NCBI RefSeq assembly: GCF_031458235.1 | Contig: NZ_JAVDYB010000001.1 | Span: forward strand, 8,767,001 to 8,831,000 | Reading direction: 5' to 3' | Length of the DNA stretch: 64,000 bases | Origin: Catenuloplanes atrovinosus | GTDB taxonomy: Bacteria; Actinomycetota; Actinomycetes; Mycobacteriales; Micromonosporaceae | Part shown: in pieces, positions 1 through 11,447 of the stretch | How positions within the stretch are numbered: the first letter of the stretch is position 1 | How the letters are laid out: every line of letters starts with the position of its first letter | The notes under the pieces: model-generated | What the model was told of the DNA's origin: nothing | Database searches by the model: none | What the model saw: only the letters and a program-made list of their open reading frames with translations | Program-made: the position numbers and the translations under genes

Positions 1-380
1 GCGGCATCGCCAAGGCGGAGACCGCGCAGGCCGAGGCGAACGAGCTGCTCGAGCAGTACCGGGCGCAGCTCGCCGAGGCCCGGACCGAGGCCGCCCGGAT
101 AAGGGACGAGGCGCGTGCCGACGCCGAGGCGATCCGTCAGGACGTCCTGGCCAAGGCCCGTGAGGAGTCCGACCGCATCATCGCCGCCGGGCAGGAGAAC
201 CTGCGCACGCAGCGCGAGCAGCTCGTCCGCGAGCTGCGCTCCGAGATCGGCACGCTCGCCGTGGACCTGGCCGGCCGCATCGTGGGCGAGTCGCTCGCCG
301 ACGAGGCGCGCAGCCGGGGCACCGTGGAGCGGTTCATGGCCGAGATCGACGCGCCCGCCGCGTCGGGGGGTCGGCGCTGA
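1..380 (+). CDS. atpF: ATP synthase F0 subunit b, 3' part
   Basis: Only the C-terminal 125 residues are present (the frame starts at base 3). They are the charged, Ala/Glu/Arg-rich helix of the b-subunit stator stalk, without its N-terminal membrane anchor, which lies upstream of the window. The b subunit forms the peripheral stalk holding F1 still against the rotor. The stop codon at 378-380 shares its last base with the atpH ATG (TGATG), so the two are probably translationally coupled. Identity rests on the coiled-coil character plus the position directly before atpH. Confidence 0.93.
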   Translation, partial: GIAKAETAQAEANELLEQYRAQLAEARTEAARIRDEARADAEAIRQDVLAKAREESDRIIAAGQENLRTQREQLVRELRSEIGTLAVDLAGRIVGESLADEARSRGTVERFMAEIDAPAASGGRR

Positions 381-1198
381 TGTCGATCGGCAACCGCGAG
401 TCCTATGCCGCGGCGACGGACGAGCTCACCGCGTACGCCTCCACGGCGTCCGCGGCGGACGTCGCCGCGCTCGGCGACGAACTGCTCGCGGTCGCGCGGC
501 TGCTCTCCGGTGAGCCGCGGCTGCGGCGCGCGCTGTCCGACTCGTCCACCACGGTCGAGCAGCGCACGGAGCTGGCCGGCGCGCTGCTGACCGGCAAGGT
601 GGCCGCGTCGACGCTGCGCGTGGTGACCGCGCTGGTCGGCGCGCGCTGGCACTCGCCGAGCGAGTTCCTCACCGCGGTCGAGCAGACCGGGGTGAACGCG
701 CTGCTGAGCAGCGCGTCCGCGGCCGGCGAGCTGACCGAGGTGGAGGACGAGCTGTTCCGGTTCGGCAAGGTCGTGGCCGGCGACCAGGCGCTCGGCGGCG
801 CGCTCGGCGACACCTCCGTCCCGGCCGCGCGCCGGACGGAGCTGGTCCGGGAGCTGCTGGCCGGCAAGGCGAAGCCGGTGACGGTCCGCCTCGTCGAGGT
901 GGCGCTGTCCGGGTTCGGTGGGCGCGGGTTCGCGGCGTCGCTGGACCGCCTGATCGAGTTGGCCGCGGACCGGCAGGACCGCGATCTCGCGTACGTGACC
1001 GTCGCGCGCCCGCTCGCCGAGGCCGACGAGGCGGCGTTGGCCGCCAAGTTGTCCGAGCTGTACGGTCGGGATGTGTCCCTCAAGGTCACGGTCGACCCGG
1101 CGATCATCGGCGGCATCAGTGTCAGGGTCGGTTCCGACCTGTACGACGGCACGATTCTGCGGCGGCTCACCGAAGCCCGCAAGGCATTCGCCAAGTAG
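380..1198 (+). CDS. atpH: ATP synthase F1 subunit delta
   Basis: The product has 272 residues, longer than the roughly 180-residue E. coli delta and in the range of the extended actinobacterial delta. It is the OSCP-like connector between the stator stalk and the alpha3beta3 head. The C-terminal part ('VTVDPAIIGGISVRVG' followed by 'YDGTILRRL') is the typical delta C-terminal domain. The start is fixed by the TGATG overlap with atpF. An 86-base gap with a weak purine-rich stretch before 1285 separates it from atpA. Confidence 0.95.
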   Translation: MSIGNRESYAAATDELTAYASTASAADVAALGDELLAVARLLSGEPRLRRALSDSSTTVEQRTELAGALLTGKVAASTLRVVTALVGARWHSPSEFLTAVEQTGVNALLSSASAAGELTEVEDELFRFGKVVAGDQALGGALGDTSVPAARRTELVRELLAGKAKPVTVRLVEVALSGFGGRGFAASLDRLIELAADRQDRDLAYVTVARPLAEADEAALAAKLSELYGRDVSLKVTVDPAIIGGISVRVGSDLYDGTILRRLTEARKAFAK

Positions 1199-1284
1199 GT
1201 CCGTTCCCTCGGAGCCCTCCCACCTGAGCGCGCACGCGCGCCGGCGGGGGAACGGCACCGAGACGACAGTAGAGAAGGCTGAGG

Positions 1285-2928
1285 ATGGCCGAGCTGACCA
1301 TCTCCTCGGATGAGATCCGGGGTGCGCTCGAGCGCTATGTTTCGTCCTACACGCCCGAGGTCTCCCGCGAGGAGGTCGGCATCGTCAGCGATGCGGGCGA
1401 CGGAATCGCACACGTCGAGGGCCTGCCCTCGACCATGGCCAACGAGCTCCTGGAGTTCGAGGACGGCACCCTGGGTGTCTCCCTGAACCTGGAGGCCCGC
1501 GAGATCGGTGTCGTCGTCCTGGGCGGCTTCACCGGCATCGAGGAGGGTCAGCCGGTCAAGCGCACCGGCCGCGTCCTCTCCGTGCCGGTCGGTGACGCGT
1601 TCCTGGGCCGCGTCGTCAACGCGCTCGGCGAGCCGATCGACGACAAGGGCGACATCGAGGCGGAGGGCTTCCGCGAGCTGGAGCTCCAGGCGCCGAACGT
1701 GATGTCGCGCCAGCCCGTCAAGGAGCCGCTGCAGACCGGCATCAAGGCGATCGACGCGATGACCGCGATCGGCCGGGGCCAGCGGCAGCTGATCATCGGC
1801 GACCGCAAGACCGGCAAGACCACGGTCGCGCTGGACGCGATCCTGAACCAGCGGGACAACTGGCTCTCCGGCGACCCGAAGAAGCAGGTCCGCTGCATCT
1901 ACGTCGCGGTCGGCCAGAAGGCCACCACGATCGCCACGGTCAAGGGCATCCTGGAGGAGAAGGGGGCGATGGAGTACACCACCATCGTCGCCGCTCCCGC
2001 GGACGCGCCGGCCGGCTTCAAGTACATCGCGCCGTACGCCGGTTCCTCGATCGGCCAGCACTGGATGTACAACGGCAAGCACGTTCTGATCGTCTTCGAC
2101 GACCTGAGCAAGCAGGCGGAGGCGTACCGCGCCATCTCGCTGCTGCTGCGCCGCCCGCCGGGCCGCGAGGCGTACCCGGGTGACGTCTTCTACCTGCACT
2201 CCCGCCTGCTGGAGCGCTGCGCGAAGCTCTCCGACGAGCTGGGTGGCGGCTCGATGACCGGCCTGCCGATCATCGAGACCAAGGCGTCGGACATCTCGGC
2301 GTACATCCCGACCAACGTCATCTCGATCACCGACGGCCAGATCTTCCTCGAGGCCGACCTGTTCAACTCCGGTGTCCGCCCGGCCATCAACGTGGGCACC
2401 TCGGTGTCCCGGGTCGGCGGCGCGGCGCAGGTCAAGGGCCTCAAGGGCGTGGCCGGCCGGCTGCGTCTCGACCTGGCGCAGTACCGCGAGCTGGAGGCGT
2501 TCTCCGCCTTCGCCTCCGACCTGGACAAGGCCTCCCGCGCTCAGCTCGAGCGTGGCGCCCGCCTGGTCGAGCTGCTCAAGCAGCCGCAGTACTCGCCGTA
2601 CCCGGTCGAGGAGGAGACGATCTCCATCTGGGCCGGCACCACCGGCGAGCTGGACGACGTCCCGGTCTCGGACATCGGCCGGTTCGAGCGTGAGCTGCTG
2701 CAGTGGCTGCGCCAGCACCGGGCGGACACGGTCACCGGCATCGCGTCGACGAACAAACTGTCGGACGAGGCGATCGAGCAGCTGAAGTCCGGCGTGGCCG
2801 AGTTCAAGCAGCTCTTCCAGAGCGGCGCCACCGCGAACCGGGTGAACGAGGCTCCGGCCGAGGCGCTCGGCGACGAGCACGTCTCCCGCGAGACGGTCAC
2901 CCGGCACGTCGACTCGGACGAGAGCTAG
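1285..2928 (+). CDS. atpA: ATP synthase F1 subunit alpha
   Basis: The protein has 547 residues, with the usual N-terminal beta-barrel, the nucleotide-binding domain and a C-terminal helical domain. The non-catalytic P-loop GDRKTGKT is at about residues 172-179, and the Walker B-like '[10 protein letters not shown]' is near 267. '[11 protein letters not shown]' around residue 375 is a typical alpha signature. The extended acidic/basic C-terminal tail of about 35 residues resembles the tail seen in actinobacterial alpha subunits. Two bases separate it from atpG, so it is part of the ATP synthase transcript. Confidence 0.98.
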   Translation: MAELTISSDEIRGALERYVSSYTPEVSREEVGIVSDAGDGIAHVEGLPSTMANELLEFEDGTLGVSLNLEAREIGVVVLGGFTGIEEGQPVKRTGRVLSVPVGDAFLGRVVNALGEPIDDKGDIEAEGFRELELQAPNVMSRQPVKEPLQTGIKAIDAMTAIGRGQRQLIIGDRKTGKTTVALDAILNQRDNWLSGDPKKQVRCIYVAVGQKATTIATVKGILEEKGAMEYTTIVAAPADAPAGFKYIAPYAGSSIGQHWMYNGKHVLIVFDDLSKQAEAYRAISLLLRRPPGREAYPGDVFYLHSRLLERCAKLSDELGGGSMTGLPIIETKASDISAYIPTNVISITDGQIFLEADLFNSGVRPAINVGTSVSRVGGAAQVKGLKGVAGRLRLDLAQYRELEAFSAFASDLDKASRAQLERGARLVELLKQPQYSPYPVEEETISIWAGTTGELDDVPVSDIGRFERELLQWLRQHRADTVTGIASTNKLSDEAIEQLKSGVAEFKQLFQSGATANRVNEAPAEALGDEHVSRETVTRHVDSDES

Positions 2929-2930
2929 TC

Positions 2931-5290
<2,360 letters not shown>

Positions 5291-5307
5291 CACCTCGTCT
5301 CGTCGAG

Positions 5308-5340
5308 GGAGGGCCCCGCCGTGCGGCGGGGCCCTCTTTT
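5308..5340 (+). terminator. Rho-independent terminator after atpD
   Basis: A perfect GC-rich stem of at least 10 bp (arms 5311-5320 and 5325-5334, loop GTGC) is followed at once by a run of four T residues at 5337-5340. It lies 20 bases after the atpD stop and would end the main ATP synthase transcript before atpC. Confidence 0.85.
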
Positions 5341-5387
5341 GTGCGGTCATGTGACTACTTTTCGTAATTTATGGGTAACCTTCGGTA

Positions 5388-6530
5388 ATGACAGCAGCCG
5401 GAGCCCCGCCGCAGCCGAGATGGGTACGGTTCTGCGTCTTCCTCGGCGTGGTCCTGCTGGTGATCAGCGGCCTGGTGGTGATCGGCGTCAGCGTGCTGGA
5501 GGAGCGCTACTCCGGCCGGGTGGTGACCGCCGACCTGTTCGGCGACTCCGACGACTTCGCGCCGCTGGCCGTCGCCACGCCGCGGCCGCAGTACGGCGAG
5601 ACCCGCACGCTCTCCGGCGACCTGGGCGGCGACGTGGACCTGAACGGCCCGCTCGACCTGCTGCTGGTCGGCATCGACCCGAGACCGAACGAGGCACCCC
5701 GGCCGCCGCTGGCCGACGCGATCATGGTGCTGCACGTGGACGCGGCGCACGAGCACGCGTACCTCTTCTCGCTGCCGCGTGACCTGATCGTGGAGATCCC
5801 GGCGTTCGCCAAGGCCGGCTACGGCGGCGGCACCGGCAAGATCAACGGCGCGATGGCGTACGGCAGCCGGGTCCGTGAGACCGGCGGGCTGGACACCGCG
5901 CAAGGCTTCCAGCTGCTGGCCCGTACCGTGATCGCGCGGACCGGCATCCCGCGCTTCGAGGCCGGTGCGATCATCGACTTCAGCGGCTTCGAGGCGGTGG
6001 TGGACGCGCTCGGCGGCGTCGACATGTACGTGGACGAGCGCACGCTCTCCATCCACCACGCGCCGAACGGCACGCTGCGCCCCGGGTACGGCCCGCAGAA
6101 GACCTACGAGGTCGGGCGGCAGCACATGAGCGGCTGGGAGGCGCTGGACTTCGTCCGGCAGCGCAAGAGCCTGTCCGAGGGCGACTACGCGCGGCAGCGG
6201 CACCAGAAGCAGTTCCTCAAGGCGGTGCTCACCCAGGCGACCGACTCCGGGCTGCTCACCGACCCGCTGCGGCTGGACCGGGTGCTGCGCGCGGCGGGGG
6301 AGTCGCTGACCTTCAGCGGGCGCGGTCACGACCTGCTGGACTACGCGCTGACGCTGCGCCACCTCCGGCCGGACGACCTCACCATGGTGCAACTGCCCGG
6401 CGCGGCGGTCGGGCGCGGCGCCGGGTACCGCGGCGAGCACCTGCTGCCGGTCGCGGACGACTTCTTCGCCGCGGTCGCGGCCGACCGCGTGGCGGAGTTC
6501 CTGGTCGAACACCCGGACCTGGCCTCGTGA
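5388..6530 (+). CDS. LytR-CpsA-Psr (LCP) family cell-envelope phosphotransferase
   Basis: The protein has 380 residues, with one N-terminal membrane segment (about 13-34) and then an extracellular LCP domain. LCP enzymes move lipid-linked polymers onto peptidoglycan (wall teichoic acid, arabinogalactan or capsule-like glycans). Seen motifs are 'LLVGIDPRP', 'DAIMVLHVD', 'FSLPRDLIVEIP', 'KINGAMAYG', 'FEAVVDALGGVDMYV' and 'ALDFVRQRKSLSEGDYARQRHQ', which hold the Arg and Asp residues that bind the pyrophosphate lipid in this family. No Shine-Dalgarno is visible; an AT-richer stretch (5350-5387) just upstream may hold a promoter. It sits between atpD and atpC on the same strand. Confidence 0.9.
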   Translation: MTAAGAPPQPRWVRFCVFLGVVLLVISGLVVIGVSVLEERYSGRVVTADLFGDSDDFAPLAVATPRPQYGETRTLSGDLGGDVDLNGPLDLLLVGIDPRPNEAPRPPLADAIMVLHVDAAHEHAYLFSLPRDLIVEIPAFAKAGYGGGTGKINGAMAYGSRVRETGGLDTAQGFQLLARTVIARTGIPRFEAGAIIDFSGFEAVVDALGGVDMYVDERTLSIHHAPNGTLRPGYGPQKTYEVGRQHMSGWEALDFVRQRKSLSEGDYARQRHQKQFLKAVLTQATDSGLLTDPLRLDRVLRAAGESLTFSGRGHDLLDYALTLRHLRPDDLTMVQLPGAAVGRGAGYRGEHLLPVADDFFAAVAADRVAEFLVEHPDLAS

Positions 6531-6556
6531 ACAGCGTGTAACGAGTGCCACCCGGC

Positions 6557-6586
6557 TTGGGCCGTTGCCGGGCTCCCGACTAGACT
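6557..6586 (+). promoter_or_regulatory. Candidate promoter for atpC-DUF2550
   Basis: TTGGGC (6557-6562), an 18-base spacer and TAGACT (6581-6586) form a plausible sigma-70-type promoter between the LCP gene and atpC. This would give a leader of roughly 85 bases before the GTG start. It is a pattern match only, but an own promoter is expected because a terminator follows atpD. Confidence 0.4.
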
Positions 6587-6676
6587 CGGGCAATCCCCGG
6601 CGGTCCGTCCCCTGGGTCAGTCGCATCCTGGGTGAGACCTGAAACCACCGGTCGGCCGGTTGACGAGGAGTCTGGC

Positions 6677-6967
6677 GTGGCTAAGCAGCTGCATGTCGAG
6701 GTCGTTGCCGTCGAGCAGAAGGTGTGGGTCGGTGAGGCCGAAATGGTCGTCGCCCGCACCACCGAGGGCGAGCTCGGGGTCCTGCCCGGTCACGCCCCGC
6801 TGCTCGGCCAGCTGAAGGAGCCGTCCCAGGTGCGGGTGAAGCTCGCCGGTGGCGAGCAGCTCAGCTGGGACGTGACCGGCGGATTCCTCTCGGTCACCGG
6901 GGCCGGCGTCACGGTCCTGGCCGAGGAGGCCTCCGCGGCCACGGCTCCCGCCTCCGCGGCTCACTGA
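6677..6967 (+). CDS. atpC: ATP synthase F1 subunit epsilon
   Basis: The product has 96 residues. It consists of the N-terminal beta-sandwich domain ('LHVEVVAVEQKVWVGEAEMV', 'TTEGELGVLPGHAPLL') with only a short Ala-rich tail. The C-terminal helical hairpin found in longer epsilon subunits is therefore almost absent, as seen in some actinobacteria. The GTG at 6677 was chosen because GAGGAG (6664-6669) lies 7 bases upstream; an upstream in-frame ATG at 6632 would add unrelated residues. It is detached from atpD by a terminator and the LCP gene. Confidence 0.93.
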   Translation: MAKQLHVEVVAVEQKVWVGEAEMVVARTTEGELGVLPGHAPLLGQLKEPSQVRVKLAGGEQLSWDVTGGFLSVTGAGVTVLAEEASAATAPASAAH

Positions 6968-6980
6968 CCGGACGGCGCCG

Positions 6981-7433
6981 ATGCTGATCGTGGAGTGGAT
7001 CGGGATCGGCGTCCTCGCCCTGCTGCTCGCGTTCGGCGTGCTGGTGCTCCGCCGTGCCCTGTTCGTCCGGGCCGGCGGCACGATCCGGCTGAGCGTGCGC
7101 ACCTCCAGCGCGGTGCCCGAGCGCGGCTGGTCCAACGGGCTCGGCCGGTTCGTCGGCGACGACCTGCGGTGGTACCGGATCTTCAGCTTCGCGCTGCGGC
7201 CGAAGCGCACGCTCACGCGTACCGGCCTGGTGATCGTGTCCCGCCGTTCGCCGGCCGGGCAGGAGGCCTACTCGCTGCCCGAGGACTGGGTGATCCTGCG
7301 CTGCTCCTGGCCCGGCCGGGAGACCGTGGAGATCGCCATGGCGGCCACCACGGTCACCGGCTTCCTGTCCTGGCTGGAGTCCGCGCCGCCCGGCGAGGTC
7401 TCCACCCGCTTAGGCCGTGAGTCGACGCGGTGA
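6981..7433 (+). CDS. DUF2550 membrane protein
   Basis: The protein has 150 residues with one N-terminal membrane segment (about 5-26, 'WIGIGVLALLLAFGVLVLRR'). A cytoplasmic domain follows, containing 'GLGRFVGDDLRWYRIFSFA' and 'SLPEDWVILRC'. This is the DUF2550 pattern, a short protein that in actinobacteria commonly follows atpC. It starts 13 bases after the atpC stop, so the two are co-transcribed. Its function is unknown. Confidence 0.85.
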   Translation: MLIVEWIGIGVLALLLAFGVLVLRRALFVRAGGTIRLSVRTSSAVPERGWSNGLGRFVGDDLRWYRIFSFALRPKRTLTRTGLVIVSRRSPAGQEAYSLPEDWVILRCSWPGRETVEIAMAATTVTGFLSWLESAPPGEVSTRLGRESTR

Positions 7434-7537
7434 CCGGCCCGCGGCGGGGCCCAGGCGCTGCCTGGCCGCACGCCGCGAACGCCCCCGTACAACACCGGCA
7501 TGAGGGCGCCCGCGCCCCGCTCCGGCCCTGCGCCGAC

Positions 7538-8122
7538 TCACGACCTGCGATGTGACCCGCCCGGCCGCCAGAGCACGTCACCGTCCGGGTTCGCGGCCCG
7601 GGACAGGATGAACAGCAGGTCCGACAGCCGGTTGAGATACTTCGCGGGCAGCGGGCCGGTGCGCTCGCCGTCGGCCTCGATCAGCGCCCAGGCCCGCCGC
7701 TCGGCGCGGCGCGCGGTGGTGCGCGCCACGTGCAGCAGCGCGGCGCCGGGCGTGCCGCCGGGCAGCACGAACGAGCTCAGCGGCTCCCGGTGCGCGTTGA
7801 ACTCGTCGCACCAGCGCTCCAGGCGCGTCACGTACTCCTCGGTGATCCGCAGTGGAGGGTGTTCCGGCGCGGTCTCGGAGAGCGGGTTGGCCAGGTCCGC
7901 GCCCACGTCGAACAGGTCGTTCTGGATCTCGGCGAGCACCGCGCGGATCTCCGCCGGCAGCTCGCCCATGGCGACCGCCACGCCGATCGCCGCGTTCGTC
8001 TCGTCCACGTCCGCGTAGGCGGCGATCCGCGGCGAGGTCTTCGGGACCAGCTCGTTGTCGAGCAGCCGGGTGCTGCCCGCGTCGCCGGTCCGGGTGTAGA
8101 TGCGTGTGAGGTGAACGGCCAT
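7538..8122 (-). CDS. Cob(I)alamin adenosyltransferase, PduO type
   Basis: The product has 194 residues. It transfers adenosyl from ATP to cob(I)alamin to make coenzyme B12. The PduO-type ATP-binding pieces are all visible: N-terminal '[14 protein letters not shown]', central '[20 protein letters not shown]', '[10 protein letters not shown]' and C-terminal '[13 protein letters not shown]'. The cofactor would serve B12-dependent acyl-CoA mutases such as the one beginning at 63.6 kb. It is divergent from murA with only 15 bases between the start codons, so their promoters must overlap the coding ends or be leaderless. Confidence 0.92.
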   Translation of the reverse strand: MAVHLTRIYTRTGDAGSTRLLDNELVPKTSPRIAAYADVDETNAAIGVAVAMGELPAEIRAVLAEIQNDLFDVGADLANPLSETAPEHPPLRITEEYVTRLERWCDEFNAHREPLSSFVLPGGTPGAALLHVARTTARRAERRAWALIEADGERTGPLPAKYLNRLSDLLFILSRAANPDGDVLWRPGGSHRRS

Positions 8123-8137
8123 GCCGCCCAGCCTACG

Positions 8138-9454
8138 ATGGTGTCCGTGGATCAGATCTCGGTGAACGGCGGTGCCCGGCTCGCGGGCGAGGTACGGGTG
8201 GCCGGCGCGAAGAACTCCGCGCTCAAGCTGATGGCCGCGGCGCTGCTGGCCCCGGGCCGGACCGTGATCACCAACGTGCCGCGGATCACCGACATCGCGA
8301 TCATGGCGCAGGTGCTCGACCGGCTCGGCTGCACCGTGGACTTCGTCGACGAGCCCGGCCCGGACGGTACGCCGTCGCCGGTGCGCGAGGTGGTCATCGA
8401 CGTGCCGGAGACGCTCGGCACCGAGGCCGACTACGACCTGGTCCGCCGCCTGCGGGCGTCCATCGCGGTGCTCGGCCCGCTGCTGGCCCGCTGCGGCTAC
8501 GTGCGGGTGGCCCACCCGGGCGGCGACGCGATCGGCTCCCGCGGCCTGGACATGCACGTGGCCGGCCTGGCCCGGATGGGTGCGGACATCACCGGCGAGC
8601 ACGGCTTCGTGATCGCGTCCGCGGCCGGCGGCCTGCGCGGCGCCACCATATGGCTCGACTTCCCCAGCGTCGGCGCCACGGAGAACCTGCTGATGGCCGC
8701 GGTGCTGGCCAAGGGCGTCACCGAGATCGACAACGCGGCGCGCGAGCCGGAGATCGTGGACATCTGCGCGATGCTGACCGCGATGGGTGCGCGGATCGAG
8801 GGCGCCGGCACGTCCACGCTGCGGATCGAGGGCGTCGCCGAGCTGCGGCCGGTGGTGCACGCCACGATCGGCGACCGGATCGTCGCCGGGACCTGGGCCT
8901 ACGGCGCCGCGATGACGCGCGGGGACGTGACCGTGACCGGCATCGACCCGGCGTACCTCGAGATCGCGCTGGACAAGCTGCGGACCGCCGGCTGCGAGGT
9001 GACGACGAGCCAGGACCATTTCCGGGTACGCATGGACGAGCGCCCCCGCTCGGTGGACGTCGTCACGCTGCCGTACCCGGGGTTCGCCACCGACCTGCTG
9101 CCGATGGCGATCGGCCTGGCCGCGGTCAGCGAGGGCGCGTCACTGGTCACGGAGAACATCTTCGACGGCCGGTTCATGTTCGTGAACGAGATGGCCCGGC
9201 TCGGCGCGGAGATCAAGACCGACGGCCACCACGCGGTGGTACGCGGCCGGGAGCGGCTCTCCGGCGCGCCGGTGCGCGCCACCGACATCCGGGCCGGGGC
9301 CGGGCTGGTGATCGCGGGCCTGTGCGCCGAGGGCGTGACCGAGGTCGGCCACGTGCACCACATCGACCGGGGCTATCCGAACTTCGTGGCGGACCTGCGC
9401 GCGCTCGGCGTGGAGGTGCACCGTTCCGCGGCACCGCCGGACGTCATCGGCTGA
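8138..9454 (+). CDS. murA: UDP-N-acetylglucosamine 1-carboxyvinyltransferase
   Basis: The product has 438 residues. MurA adds enolpyruvate from PEP to UDP-GlcNAc, the first committed step of peptidoglycan synthesis. Family motifs are '[15 protein letters not shown]' near residue 23, '[17 protein letters not shown]' and '[15 protein letters not shown]'. At the position of the PEP-binding Cys115 of E. coli (segment '[11 protein letters not shown]') there is Asp130 (codon 8525-8527), as in mycobacterial MurA. In that family this change goes with insensitivity to fosfomycin. The start could be ATG 8138 or the nearby GTGs at 8141 and 8147. Confidence 0.95.
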   Translation: MVSVDQISVNGGARLAGEVRVAGAKNSALKLMAAALLAPGRTVITNVPRITDIAIMAQVLDRLGCTVDFVDEPGPDGTPSPVREVVIDVPETLGTEADYDLVRRLRASIAVLGPLLARCGYVRVAHPGGDAIGSRGLDMHVAGLARMGADITGEHGFVIASAAGGLRGATIWLDFPSVGATENLLMAAVLAKGVTEIDNAAREPEIVDICAMLTAMGARIEGAGTSTLRIEGVAELRPVVHATIGDRIVAGTWAYGAAMTRGDVTVTGIDPAYLEIALDKLRTAGCEVTTSQDHFRVRMDERPRSVDVVTLPYPGFATDLLPMAIGLAAVSEGASLVTENIFDGRFMFVNEMARLGAEIKTDGHHAVVRGRERLSGAPVRATDIRAGAGLVIAGLCAEGVTEVGHVHHIDRGYPNFVADLRALGVEVHRSAAPPDVIG

Positions 9455-9472
9455 TGCCGTCGATCCCGGGCG

Positions 9473-9829
9473 TCACTGGTTGATCAGGCGGCGCGCCCGG
9501 GACAGTTCCTCCGGGAAGACCAGAATGAGCCGGCGGCCGTCGTGCGCGGCCGCCACCGTGGCCCGGATGCCGGCGCCGTGCAGCAGCCGCCGGAAGTCCG
9601 CGGCCGTACCCTCGTCGTCCGCGGTCACGGCCGGCGTGAGCAGCCCGAAGTCCTGCTCGCCGAGCATGCCCAGGCCCTCGTTCAGCTCGCGGTCCAGCGC
9701 GTGCAGCATCGTCTCGCCGCGGGCGTCGGTGTCCCGGCGCAGGGCCCAGCGCAGCACGCCGGCGAGCAGGGCGCAGAGCGCGAGCGCGATGAGGGGCCCG
9801 GCCAGGTACCAGCCGGTGCTATCGGGCAT
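9473..9829 (-). CDS. Small single-pass membrane protein, unknown
   Basis: The protein has 118 residues, with an N-terminal membrane segment (about 8-28, 'LAGPLIALALCALLAGVLRW') and then a cytoplasmic domain of about 85 residues ('FGLLTPAVTADDEGTAADFRRLL' and 'HDGRRLILVFPEELSRARRLI'). I do not recognise a family. It is convergent with murA (18 bases apart) and divergent from the dehydrogenase gene at 9927. The ATG at 9829 was chosen because it places the membrane segment at the N-terminus. Confidence 0.65.
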   Translation of the reverse strand: MPDSTGWYLAGPLIALALCALLAGVLRWALRRDTDARGETMLHALDRELNEGLGMLGEQDFGLLTPAVTADDEGTAADFRRLLHGAGIRATVAAAHDGRRLILVFPEELSRARRLINQ

Positions 9830-9900
9830 GCGCCCATCTTGCCCCGGAAGATCCCGCGGCCACGCGGGCTTTTCCAAAGTCCCTCTCACGTAAGGTCTCC

Positions 9901-9914
9901 TTAGTGATCGTTCA
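9901..9914. promoter_or_regulatory. Candidate operator (TTAACGNNCGTTAA-like) before 3-hydroxybutyryl-CoA dehydrogenase
   Basis: TTAGTGATCGTTCA lies just upstream of the Shine-Dalgarno (AAGGGAGG) and just downstream of a TAAGGT hexamer (9891-9896) that could be a -10 box. It resembles the sites at 24355, 56378 and 63567, all in front of acyl-CoA metabolism genes. A repressor bound here would sit on the transcription start. Confidence 0.4.
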
Positions 9915-9926
9915 AGGGAGGGTGTC

Positions 9927-10778
9927 GTGACGGGACGACTCGCGGTCGTGGGGGCCGGACTGATGGGATCGGGCATCGCCCAGGAGGCGGCGCGGGCCGG
10001 CTGGCACGTCACACTGCGTGACTTGGACGCGCCGGCCGTGGAGCGCGGGCTCGCCGCCGTCCGGGGCTCGCTGGACCGGTTCGTCGCCAAGGAGCGGATC
10101 ACCGCGGCCGACGCGGAGCGGGCGCTGTCCCGGATCACCACCACCACGGACCTGCCCGAGGCGGTGGCGGACGCGGACATCGTGGTGGAGGCCGTGTTCG
10201 AGCGGCTGGATGTCAAGCAGGACGTCTTCCGTACCCTCGATGAGGTCTGCAAGCCCTCGGCGGTGCTGGCCACGAACACCAGCGCCATCCCGATCACGCA
10301 GATCGCGGCCGTGACCGGCCGCCCGGGCTCGGTGGTCGGCACCCACTTCTTCTCGCCGGTGCCGATGATGCCGCTGTGCGAGCTGGTCCGCGGCCACCGC
10401 ACCTCGGACGAGACGCTGGCCACGGCGCGCGCGTTCGCCGAGGAGATCGGCAAGACGTGCATCGTGGTGGAGCGCGACATCGCCGGGTTCGTCACCACCC
10501 GGCTGATCACCGCGCTGGTCGTCGAGGCCGTCGGGCTGGTCGAGTCCGGCGTGGTCAGCGCGGAGGACCTGGACACGGCGTGCCGGCTCGGCTTCGGGCA
10601 CGCGATGGGCCCGCTGGCCACCGCGGACCTCACCGGCATCGACGTGCTGCTGCACGCCGCCCGCAACATCCACACCGACTCGGGCGACCCGAAGTTCTTC
10701 CCGCCGGAACTGATGCAGCGCATGGTCACCGCGGGCGAGCTGGGCCGGAAGTCCGGGAAGGGGTTCTACGACTACTGA
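9927..10778 (+). CDS. 3-hydroxybutyryl-CoA dehydrogenase family protein
   Basis: The product has 283 residues, the usual length for single-unit 3-hydroxyacyl-CoA dehydrogenases. It interconverts 3-hydroxyacyl-CoA and 3-oxoacyl-CoA with NAD(P). The NAD motif 'VVGAGLMGSGIAQ' is at residues 6-18, 'VVEAVFERLDVK' and 'ATNTSAIPI' follow, and 'GTHFFSPVPMMPLCEL' holds the catalytic His and Glu. The C-terminal domain carries 'DIAGFVTTRL' and the end motif 'GELGRKSGKGFYDY'. The GTG start has AAGGGAGG 5 bases upstream. It is a monocistronic unit and resembles mycobacterial FadB2/clostridial Hbd. Confidence 0.92.
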   Translation: MTGRLAVVGAGLMGSGIAQEAARAGWHVTLRDLDAPAVERGLAAVRGSLDRFVAKERITAADAERALSRITTTTDLPEAVADADIVVEAVFERLDVKQDVFRTLDEVCKPSAVLATNTSAIPITQIAAVTGRPGSVVGTHFFSPVPMMPLCELVRGHRTSDETLATARAFAEEIGKTCIVVERDIAGFVTTRLITALVVEAVGLVESGVVSAEDLDTACRLGFGHAMGPLATADLTGIDVLLHAARNIHTDSGDPKFFPPELMQRMVTAGELGRKSGKGFYDY

Positions 10779-10810
10779 GCAATCTTCAACCTGCCCGCGG
10801 GGTCGCGCGG

Positions 10811-10843
10811 CGTGGCGACGCTCGACGGCCCGGGTGCGCCACG
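10811..10843. repeat. Inverted repeat between convergent genes
   Basis: CGTGGCG (10811-10817) pairs with CGCCACG (10837-10843) across a 19-base GC-rich loop. It lies between the dehydrogenase stop and the stop of the convergent XRE-cupin gene and may help end both transcripts. There is no T run. Confidence 0.3.
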
Positions 10844-10854
10844 TTGACAACGGC

Positions 10855-11427
10855 TCACTGATGCGGCTCCAGGTGGGCGCGCTCGCCCTGCGGGCCGAAG
10901 AGCGTGAGCAGCTCCGCGGGCTGGGCGCCGGCGCTGCCGATCCAGTGCGGCACGCGCGTGTCGAACTCCGCGGCCTCGCCGGCGCCCAGCACGAACTCCC
11001 GCTCGCCCAGCACGAACCGGATGCTGCCGTTGAGCACGTAGAACCATTCGTACCCGTCGTGGGTCTGCCGCTGGGTGGTCGCCTCGCGCCCGGCCGGCGG
11101 GTAGATCACCTTGTACGCCTGCACGCCGCCGGGCCGCCGGGTCAGCGGCACGATGGTCAGCCCGAACCGGCGCACCGGCCGCAGATGGATGCGCGGATCC
11201 CCGGTGGGCGGCGCCGCCACAAGATCATCCAGCGGTACGCCGTGCGCCCGGGCCAGCGGCAGCAACTGCTCCAGCGTCGGCCGCAGCCGGCCGGTCTCCA
11301 GCCGGGAGAGCGTGCTGGCGGTCAGCCCGGTCTCGGCCGCCAGCGCGTCCAGCGTGATGCCGCGCGCCCGGCGCAGGGTCCGCAGGCGCGGCCCGACCGC
11401 GGCGAGTACCTCTTCACTGCTGCTCAT
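10855..11427 (-). CDS. XRE-family regulator with C-terminal cupin domain
   Basis: The product has 190 residues (four more if the tandem ATGs at 11436/11439 are used). The N-terminal helix-turn-helix ('ITLDALAAETGLTASTLSRLETGRL', about 25-50) is joined to a cupin_2 domain ('THDGYEWFYVLNGSIRFVLG', 'LGAGEAAEFDTRVPHWI') that in such proteins senses a small ligand. It is divergent from the methyltransferase gene at 11494, which it probably regulates together with itself. Confidence 0.9.
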   Translation of the reverse strand: MSSSEEVLAAVGPRLRTLRRARGITLDALAAETGLTASTLSRLETGRLRPTLEQLLPLARAHGVPLDDLVAAPPTGDPRIHLRPVRRFGLTIVPLTRRPGGVQAYKVIYPPAGREATTQRQTHDGYEWFYVLNGSIRFVLGEREFVLGAGEAAEFDTRVPHWIGSAGAQPAELLTLFGPQGERAHLEPHQ

Positions 11428-11447
11428 GACCGTCATCATGCGGATTC

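Noticed and set aside
403-2907. 834-codon open frame on the minus strand across atpH and atpA
   Set aside because: It is a shadow frame in GC-rich coding DNA, antisense to two unmistakable ATP synthase genes, with low-complexity Arg/Ala/Asp composition and no domain.
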